NCBI GenBank assembly: GCA_038380435.1
Contig: JAWZYU010000005.1
Coordinates: 37,842,001-37,906,000, forward strand
Length of the DNA stretch: 64,000 bases
DNA from: Ryuthela nishihirai
Lineage: Eukaryota > Arthropoda > Arachnida > Araneae > Heptathelidae
Direction: 5' to 3'
Shown: positions 56,830-64,000 of the stretch, in pieces
How positions within the stretch are numbered: the stretch's first letter is position 1
Layout: the number at the start of each line of letters is the position of its first letter
Translations under genes and position numbers: made by a program
Notes under the pieces: model-generated
Told to the model about the DNA's origin: nothing
Seen by the model: only the letters and a program-made list of their open reading frames with translations
Databases searched by the model: none

Positions 56830-56932
56830 CTAACTAATGATCCAAAGACCATGGAGTTTATTGTTGAAAATGCTGGTAAGGTAAAAGACACGAAGCCAGC
56901 CACTGCAAAAGTGAGCGATTACTACGAAACAG
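56830..56932 (+). CDS. A2M/TEP exon, receptor-binding domain, last exon seen
   Basis: Residues 442-475 plus one base. The acceptor is tctttacag ending at 56829 and the donor gtatta at 56933. It reads LTNDPKTMEFIVENAGKVKD then TKPATAKVSDYYET, corresponding to the LKPAIVKVYDYYETD block of human A2M, which lies about 20 residues from the C-terminus. A short final exon should follow, starting with two bases to complete the split codon. The possible read-through after ACAG would give Gly-Ile-Ile and no clear stop context, so splicing is preferred. Confidence 0.94.
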
Positions 56933-58275
56933 GTATTATTCTTTTTTTCTGTTTGAAATATTCACCTTAACTTATTAATGTAATAAATGCAGTAGTTGTA
57001 GCGCATGTGACCAGCACGTAATCAGTGCTTAACTCGCTTCCTCTTACCTCTGCTGGTAAATAAAATGATGATCGAAATAGAAGAACTTGACACACGGTGT
57101 AGAAGTCTTTCTTCTGGAAAAAGAAAAACTCATCAGTGATGTCTTCATCAACGCTTAATTGCACTTACTCTTAGATATGTTCTCAACGCAAATCTAGAAG
57201 TTGAAGGCAGGGCCGTGCGGTAGATTTTCTCCTTATGATGCAAGTCTTCGAAATGCCGCCCCTTAAATGTTTTTTCTTTAAAATAACCTTCGATTGTGAT
57301 TTAAAAAAAGAAATGCACAAAATGTACGAATACTATTTTTAATTTGAAAATATAAACTACTTTAAAATAATTATATCAACTACAACAATCTGCTACAGTT
57401 TTACCCTTCTAACTTTAAGTTTAACAAATTCGTTAATTAGGGATGTGTAGTTTATAGTGGCAGCCAATGTAGATTCAATAGAAATTAATGGCAAATTTCT
57501 AAGTTTTGTTTGGCTTATTGAACTTCTTAAGTAGTGTTTTATTAATTTTAATTTGGAAAAACTTTTCCCCAGTAGCTACAGAGACAGGGAGTGTTAATAA
57601 AATTCTCAGAGCTACAACAGTATTCGGATACAAAGTAATTAAATTATTTTGGCACAAATAATTTAAAACATCCAAAGGTTTCATAGAATATGGTAGCATT
57701 CGGGATACATCACGTAATTCTTCTTGAAGATCATTTGCTGGTATCATTGATGATTTGATATATCTGATTCATTTTCGACCGAAAGTATTGACTGGAGACT
57801 GGTACAATAATTTTCTAGCGTTTTGTCATCTATATCCTTGAGTTTCAAAATGTCATATAAAAACTGAAAATTTTTGCTATGGGTTTCCAGAAGCGTGAAT
57901 CGTTCATTCAGAGAATTAAGGGTAATGTCCAGAATATAATTGAAAAAGTTTATTTTAAATTTATTCTCCTCTGTTAAGGGTTGATCGACAGCTTCTTCAT
58001 ACCAAAGAATTACACCGCATATAAACTTGTAATTTTTAATATTTTTTGCTAACCCTCTTGCTTTAACTTTAGTTTCTGCATCTCTATTGATGTCTTTTAT
58101 TATTTGGAATAATGCATCATAGATTTCGCAAGTTTGAAATCGTAAAGGTTTTAACACATCTACTGTGCTTGACCACCTAGTAACACTCAATGGTTTAGAG
58201 TTAATTGTGAAACATATTTTTTTAGCACTTCCCAACGCTTTGTAGAACCAGAAAAAAAAGTGTAAAGTTCTTGTA

Positions 58276-58410
58276 CTGTCGCTCAAAAAAGTATCCGTGT
58301 CACGTGACACGAAGGTTGCCAGCTCACTAATTTCTAAAAAAATCGTTGCCAGATATTTTTTCTGAATTTTGTAATCAACCGTAGTGTTCGGATACTTTTT
58401 TGAGCGACAG
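58276..58410. mobile_element. MITE family 1, internally deleted, inside the hAT gene
   Basis: Terminal repeats are intact (CTGTCGCTCAAAAAAGTATC and mirror) with TA at 58274-58275 and 58411-58412. The left arm is shortened by about 35 bp relative to 3016-3186; the GTGTCACGTGACAC core is retained. Confidence 0.92.
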
Positions 58411-58570
58411 TACAATAGAAAAAAAAGTTGTTGTTTCTGTAGAAGACGCTGCATCATTCACAACTAGGTTTAAAGAATGACATGCGCAAGGCACATAAAA
58501 CGCCCTTGGATATTTTTCAAGTATTCTATTTTGTACACCCTTTCTTACTCTTTTCATATTAGCTCTGTTG

Positions 58571-58959
58571 CTGGGGCGGGGGTGGCTCAGTCGGTAGCGC
58601 GCCAGGCTCGTAATCTGTAGTTCCCAGGTTGGAGTCCCAGCTGGGGCAGCGTTGAGATTTATCTCCGCAAAATTACCCGCCCTGCCAACGGTCAGTAGGG
58701 GACACCGATGGGCTTGGAAAGGCCGCCGTCCGTCGGATGGGACGTTAAGCCGTGTCCCCGTGTGCGGGAGAAACATACCCTGTGCACGTTAAAGAACACG
58801 CTGGATGGCCTTGACGGGAGGCTACCATCTGTCTCCCAACAGCTGTTCCAGTGGGTCCCTTCCCCCAACCTTCTCTGAGCCTTCGGGATCCATGTGACCT
58901 GGCCATTTAGCCCATGGTGTGCAAAAAAGTGCCGCTCAGAGATAAAACAACCCAACCCA
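58571..58959 (+). mobile_element. SINE-A inside the hAT gene, with TSD
   Basis: Full length; the duplications agctctgttg (58561-58570) and agctccgttg (58960-58969) differ by one base. Confidence 0.93.
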
Positions 58960-59818
58960 AGCTCCGTTGTCATAGCCTTGTCCTCTAAGCCACTTTAACT
59001 AAAAACCTAACTTTTCCAAATGTGTCAGAATAAGTTCTGTCAAACCCTCTCCGGTTGAATCACTAGCTTAAAAAAAAAATAAAAAATTCTTCAATTTCAT
59101 ATTTATTTTGAATGGAGTTTAAAGCGACAACTCTTATTGTTAATGAGAGCTGTTCAATATGACTTACGTCTAGGGTACAATCGGCGATTATCGAAAAAAA
59201 TTTAGCGATTTTTGTTATTTCGACAATTTTGCCTAAAATTAAATTTCCCATCAAATTTATCAATTCATCTTGTATATTATTGCTTAGATAAGTGATAGAC
59301 CATTTATCAGACTCGCGTTGAACTCTCCTGGTATGTTCTTTCATAACTGGATCAAACTCTGAAAGCAATTCTACCAACTTTAGGAAGTTTCCGTTATTAG
59401 GCTGAAACAAATGTTCAGTTGTTCCACGAAAAGCTAAGCATTGTGAGGCCAATAGTCTAATTATTGACCTAATTCTTTTTAGAACTCCTCTCCAATGCTG
59501 AATTTCCATATCCATAATTCGTTGATATTCAGCGTCAATAGTTTTTTCTGCTTTAATCGAATATCCAATTCTTTCCATGCTCTAAAAGTATTTCTGTAAT
59601 TTACAGACTTTTCGTGCATTGTGAGGGCTCTTATAAGATTTCCCCAGTCAGAATAACCTTTTTTGGGCCAGTCATTAATAGACGAATTATCAAATAATAT
59701 ACAATAAAAGCAAAAACGGCATCATTTGTAACAGAGTAAATCAACCAACTTCTCTTAACGACTTCACTATTGCTCAACACTTTCAAATAATGCGAGGGCG
59801 AAAATCTACGCCTTCCTG

Positions 59819-60201
59819 GGGCGGGGGTGGCTCAGTCGGTAGCGCGCCAGGGTCGTAATCTGTAGTTCCCAGGTTCGAGTCCCAGCTGGGTCAGCGTTGG
59901 GATTTATCTGCGCAAAATTCCCCGCCCTGCCCACGGTCAGTAGGGGACACCGATGGGCTTGCAAAGGCCGCCGTCCCTCGGATGGGACGTTAAGCCGTGG
60001 CCCTGTGTGCGGGAGAGCCATATCCTGTGCACGTTAAAGAACACGCTGGATGGCCTTGACGGGATACTACCATCTATCTCCCAACAGCTCTTCCAGTGGG
60101 TCCCCTTCCCCAACCTTCTCTGAGCCTTCGGGGTCCATGTGACCTGGCCATTTAGCCCATGGTGTGCAAAAAAGTGCCGCTCAGAGGTAAAACAACCCAA
60201 C
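59819..60201 (+). mobile_element. SINE-A inside the hAT gene, perfect 12-bp TSD
   Basis: Full length; ctacgccttcct at 59807-59818 and 60202-60213. Removing it restores the hAT KGRRR-x-FSP context. Confidence 0.95.
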
Positions 60202-60832
60202 CTACGCCTTCCTTTATTAATAGGAAACTCGAATTCTTTAATTTGATGTGTCAGTAACTCAACCAGTATTTGACGAGTTTCAGATGACATGCAGAAAGCA
60301 TTCCATAATGCAGGATCAGAAGGAATTTCGTTTAACATCTGCTGGCTGCTACTGCTACCCGGCTCTTGATGAACTTCTGATGGTGTTATTTTTTTGGCTC
60401 TCTTCAACAACTTCTGGAAGTGATTGGGGCGGCACTGAGTTTTTATTTGCCAAATTCAAAGCAGTCGCTGTTGATGTGGACGGCTCATCTAAACAGGACT
60501 TTTGTACTAAGAATTCCTTCATAACAGCTTAGCTTTCTTCCTTGTTCCTCTTTCTTTAAGCGTTTCTTTTTATATTGACTTCCAGACAATTTTTTCCTTT
60601 TCTGTTCCATACTGTAATAAAAATATTAAATAAAAATTCACAGTCCTTCGCAAAGATGCAACTGGGGAGGAGGGGGGGTCATTGAAAATGATTAAATATG
60701 ATGGTGCTTATCATGCTATTAAAATAGGGTAGATAAAATAACGATGGAAATGAGTTGCAAAGCTAGTAAGATTTGTAGGTAACAGAACATAATAAATAGA
60801 TAACGAATAGCTGTCAAATTGACAGAAAGGCT

Positions 60833-60857
60833 GCTAGCTGTCAAATTGACAGCTAGC
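60833..60857. repeat. 12-bp perfect hairpin within hAT 5' region
   Basis: GCTAGCTGTCAA and TTGACAGCTAGC around one base, next to another ctgtcaaattgacag at 60821-60835. It could be a transposase or regulatory site upstream of the transposase start. Confidence 0.7.
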
Positions 60858-61738
60858 AAGCCGTTTTGACATATGCCTTTCACTTGTTATTGTATTGTCT
60901 CCACTTCAACGTATATGAATTTGGTAAAAGTAGAGCAATAAATAACGAACGTAAAAGTAGGCAAATGCAAATGTTTCCTAAACAACTCTCTCTCTATCAC
61001 ACACAGAACGCAAAAGCAGCCCAATATTACCTAAATAACTCTATCTATCACACAGAGGCACACGTTCCGCACCTGAGATATATCCAGTCCATGCAAATGC
61101 TGCTTTTTAATTCGAGTCCCTATTGTCAACATAATCATTTTCAATGATAATAAGTAACTCCAATTGCTGTAAAAAAACAATAATTCTCTTACCTGATCTA
61201 CTTTTCAAACAAAAACTGAATTAGTATAAATGCACAAATATTATACTGATACAGATATATATCTGATTTAAATACAGCACAGCCACTTCTCATGACAAAC
61301 TAACATTAAAATCAAATATTGTCAATAATTGTAAGCTCAAAGCATAACTATCAACTCTTAACACGTGCAATTGCCTTTTGTGATAATTGCCGCCTCAGCT
61401 TTTAGGAGCGGCCGCGCGGTATATCACAAACAAAAATAATAGCTTCGCGCTGTCAGATCAAAAGTCTTCCGGCGAGCGCTCGCCAACGATGCACCTGCAC
61501 CAGAAACCGAGATCAAAGGGTACCGAAAGCGCTTAGGCAGAGGCGTACGATAAATCATAAATCGTATGCATCAATATCGGAATAACATACACCAACATAG
61601 AAAAGCGTTGCGTAAAGAATTTTAATTATTGAATGGTTCAAATTGTATTTTGATTTCGCTGCTTATGCCGCCCCCTTACGGTGCCGCCTGATGCGGCCGC
61701 CTCTCTGTATCATAGCACGGCACGGCCCTGGTTGAAGG

Positions 61739-62862
61739 CCTCGTCACAATCATAGTGGGTCGACTATAAACTGCAAGACAACTTAAGTAGAGTTAATGAT
61801 TGTATTTATGTCACGTTACGTAGGAAATGAAGGGCAAGTCTTGAGTTGATGTCATCTAACCTAAAATGCGATGCTTTTTTTCCGTTTTCTGATAACAAAA
61901 ATCAACTAATTTTTCTATATTATTAATTTAACTCCTATTGAACAGAGCTGTAAATAAAACGAGCAAAGAGTGAAAACTTTTTCAAAATGAAAAGTGTTAA
62001 CAAGGAGAGGAAAGGAATCCGGAAATCAACGCGTTTTGTTCCATAGGAGTTGAGGGGGAGGGAACGTTGAAAGCCGTTTTATGTAATCAGGGACGTACCC
62101 AAGAGAGTTATGTTGTTACAACCCCCTGCCCTCCCCTCCCCTTGAAGGCTTTAATAATATGTATTTCGCAATGGAGTAACCGAATATCAAACTCAAGTAT
62201 GTTAATCGCTCCTCCCATTATAACTTTATATATATATACATAATTTATGGAATCCCATAACTACCATAATGAAAGCCCCACAATTCTGAGGTTTGGAAAT
62301 GAGACCAAAGAGCTCAAGGAGCCCAAAGAGAAAGATTTCATTTTCAATCAATTTTGAATGTTTCTGTAGGGTCCTAAACATTAACACTTCCGATGCTAAT
62401 CTTCTGGATAAGTATAGTTTTAGTGCCCATGTTAGAAGGCCATAACTAAAGGAGAATAAACGGTGCTAAATAAGAGCACAGGATGGCTAAAAAAAATGGC
62501 AAACTAAATAAAATTGCACTGAGAGGGAGAACTTTCCTGAGTTTTTGCATAGGGTGCAAAAATTGCTTAGTTACGACACTTATTGATACAACCTTTGTAA
62601 AAGGGACTTGGTGTTTTGGACTTATCAGGAACCTGGCTGTCGTGGTCATCAGCGTGGATGAGACATATGCGTTATCACTAATCAATAACTCACGTACACC
62701 TGCATTACTATTTACACGTTTATTACTCTACACATCTATTATCATAATATAGTGCTACTCTGCACTCTCAGGGCCAAAGCATCCCTTTAATCAGCAGCTT
62801 CACATTGATACAAACAATAGTAGTAGTCGGCCTTATATCATGGGCCAGCTAGGATGCAGTTT
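61739..62862. other. AT-rich flank, nothing firmly identified
   Basis: At 62090 a solitary cagggacgtacccaagag matches the terminus of the MITE at 62863, so one end of a relative may be here. An open frame at 62483-62752 has no recognisable product. Confidence 0.5.
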
Positions 62863-63286
62863 CAGGGACGTACCCAGGATTTAGTTTCGGGGCTTGGGAG
62901 TTTCAGAGAATTTGATTTAATTTCAGAAGGGTGTACGGGAATACAAATTTAGTTTTGGGGATTCGAGAATTTAGTTTTGCGGAAGGGGGAGGAGTCAGAA
63001 TAAGACTTGAGGAGGTTCCCCAATTACTAAAATAGTCCACCGAACAGGAAATTTTAAAATGATATTCTATATGGAATGAGATTTTGTAGTTTTTTTTCTT
63101 TAATCTATTTTTAGTGTTGGACATAAAATATGGGACTAAAATAAAATTATACAAAGGCAACTGTTTTGGATTTCAAAGCAGGTAGACAAGTTTGCAATTT
63201 CGTATGACGATCTGATTTTCGGGATAGGTGGGGGGTCTGGACCACTGAGTCCTCACCCCCCCCCCCCCATCCTCGATACGTCCCTG
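62863..63286. mobile_element. hAT-type MITE with C-rich tract
   Basis: The ends CAGGGACGTACCCAGGATTT and, in complement, CAGGGACGTATCGAGGATGG are inverted copies. The flanking duplication atgcagtt lies at 62854-62861 and 63287-63294 (one extra t at the left). A run of C precedes the right end. Confidence 0.8.
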
Positions 63287-64000
63287 ATGCAGTTCACATT
63301 CAACCAGATCTCTCTTGAGCAGCGACATCAGTGTCTCTTCCCCAAGGCGTTCATAGAGGAACTCCTTCTTTTCCCGTTCTTTTTACCAGTCGGAAAGCAC
63401 ATCACATTGGGAATTATGCCCTCACCCCTTGCGGCAATGACATTATATGTGGCCCAATAGCTCACACTAACACTACCGACATTCCTTTGAAGCGAAACAC
63501 ACGAGAAGCTCATCCCCGTCCGTTTCTTCGGACCTTCATGAAACCGTCAACTCGTCCACGTGTAAATGGTGCTGAAAAGTGATTTCTGTTGCAGTTGGGA
63601 AAGAGATCAGTATTTCCTCTTCTCTCCATCGCTCGGAATCAGCAGTCTATAAAATGAAAGGGGAGGGTTCACGTCGGAAGCGATCAACCACGACAGTACT
63701 CTCCAGGATTTGAATGCTTTGCCCATAAAGAGGCCTCTAATAATGATAGAACTAATAAGTGGGTCAAAGATTGTATAAGTGCTACATCTACATACCATAA
63801 TAATAAAAAGAGGCATAATGTTTCACGAAAAAATGCTAGGAATCTGTAATTTTGGCAGATACTAAGAGTAGCGCAAAGATATCCATTTAATTATTGAAAT
63901 ATAACTCGATATAACTCGATAGATTCAAAATGTTACAAATTTAACTCAATATATTCAATAGGTGATTACAAAATAATATTTTAGATAAATATTAATAGAT
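63287..64000. other. Right edge, nothing identified
   Basis: 63300-63660 has a more coding-like composition than its surroundings, but no open frame gives a recognisable protein on either strand. The remainder is AT-rich. Confidence 0.4.

Larger units (their letters stand above)
6143..56932 (+). other. A2M/TEP-family gene, visible span (3' third, both ends missing)
   Basis: Nine exons encode 475 contiguous codons homologous to the C-terminal third of alpha-2-macroglobulin: thioester domain (residues about 1-285 of the visible part), second CUB segment (about 286-350) and receptor-binding domain (about 351-475). Proteins of this family are secreted. They trap proteases or opsonise targets through an internal Cys-Gln thioester. 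Exon phases agree at every junction (1,0,1,0,0,2,0,0,1), and all introns are GT-AG. Introns are very large for the coding content (1.3 to 10.4 kb) and hold almost all repeats in the window. The first intron continues left of 6142. The next exon should start with two bases completing a split codon after DYYET, but none was found. No frameshift or stop interrupts the exons, so the gene looks functional. The family is certain; the subclass (A2M-like versus insect-TEP-like) is inferred to be A2M-like because close matches such as GGFYSTQDTVVGL are A2M-type. Confidence 0.93.
57499..60610 (-). pseudogene. hAT transposase (ZMYM1-like / DUF4371 type), broken
   Basis: The start is the ATG at 60608-60610 (MEQKRKKLSGSQYKKKRLKK); a frame change follows near 60500. 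Recognisable parts in order are: NEIPSDPALWNAFCMSSETR and KEFEFPINKGRRR (60215-60330); a DUF4371-like block (KTIDAEYQRIMDMEIQHWRG, ASQCLAFRGTTEHLFQPNNG, SIIADCTLDVSHIEQLSLTI) at 59063-59578; PCACHSLNLVVNDAA before 58440; and the C-terminal hAT dimerisation block VALRILLTLPVSVATGEKFF at 57570-57630. The reading frame is cut by SINE-A at 59819-60201, SINE-A at 58571-58959 and a MITE at 58276-58410, plus a frame change near 57744. It is dead, but the blocks are well preserved, so inactivation may be fairly recent. Confidence 0.9.
57208..61730 (-). mobile_element. hAT transposon, structurally complete, 4.5 kb, 8-bp TSD
   Basis: Terminal inverted repeats CAGGGCCGTGC (57208-57218) and GCACGGCCCTG (61720-61730) are perfect over 11 bp. 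The 8-bp duplications gttgaagg at 57200-57207 and 61731-61738 are identical. Both length and duplication are diagnostic of hAT. The transposase reads on the minus strand. The element has itself been hit by one MITE and two SINE-A insertions. Subterminal regions near both ends share an ATGCCGCCCC motif. Confidence 0.95.
56933..64000 (+). other. A2M/TEP last visible intron / 3' flank, terminal exon not found
   Basis: Contains the complete hAT element (57208-61730) and a MITE (62863-63286). I looked for an AG-preceded short frame ending in a Cys-containing tail and a stop, and saw no convincing candidate. The final exon is probably beyond 64000. Confidence 0.6.

Noticed and set aside
62483..62752. 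Open frame of 89 codons
   Set aside because: No recognisable domain, no splice or phase match to the A2M gene, and an opposite-strand frame of similar length exists.
63331..63582. Candidate terminal A2M exon or separate gene
   Set aside because: Sequence does not resemble the A2M tail, lacks a fitting acceptor and phase, and is mirrored by an equally long frame on the other strand.

Overview
This is a eukaryotic, arthropod-type window, most likely from a chelicerate and probably a spider. That assignment is inferred from the style of the Tc1-like transposase at the left edge, the dense tRNA-derived SINEs, the long AT-rich introns and the protein family encoded. There is no sign of prokaryotic organisation.

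The only host gene I can support is on the + strand: the 3' third of an alpha-2-macroglobulin / thioester-containing protein (A2M/TEP) gene. Nine exons (6143-6310, 11232-11470, 21881-22118, 31469-31647, 40616-40825, 45590-45711, 46982-47072, 50596-50670, 56830-56932) have AG/GT borders and compatible phases, and together encode 475 codons. They run from the thioester motif GCGEQNM through the thioester domain and the second CUB segment into the receptor-binding domain, stopping at DYYET. Both ends are missing. The earlier exons must lie left of the window, and the last exon (a short tail expected to carry a cysteine) was not found before 64000.

About 98% of the window is intron or flank, filled with repeats. 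There are two abundant tRNA-derived SINE families. SINE-A is about 380 bp with a head like GGTGGCTCAGTCGGTAGCGC and a tail of CCCAA units. SINE-B is about 190 bp with a Ser/Leu-like head. Other tRNA-like fragments occur. There are two non-LTR retrotransposon families: L1 has a YADD reverse transcriptase and a (GAT)n tail, and L2 has endonuclease, reverse transcriptase and RNase H. DNA transposons include a structurally complete 4.5-kb hAT element with 8-bp target duplications, decayed Tc1/mariner elements, several MITEs with clear TIRs and duplications, and four foldback-type inverted repeats with arms of 76 to about 615 bp.

Tandem arrays are the most striking feature: 139/141 bp x 19 (3.4-6.0 kb), 53 bp x 19 (20.4-21.4 kb), 80 bp x ~13 (23.7-24.7 kb), 27 bp (39-40.3 kb), 60 bp x 47 (47.1-49.9 kb) and 35 bp x ~10 (50.7-51.1 kb). 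Several are visibly grown out of a transposable element. The 60-mer is the tail of a SINE-B, the 80-mer lies inside a MITE, a 29-30-mer lies inside another MITE, and the 27-mer is interleaved with tRNA-Met-like SINE pieces. I see no new enzymatic or defence system. The best leads are the A2M protein, which has Ser where complement C3 has its catalytic His, and the repeated conversion of transposon segments into satellites within one gene's introns.
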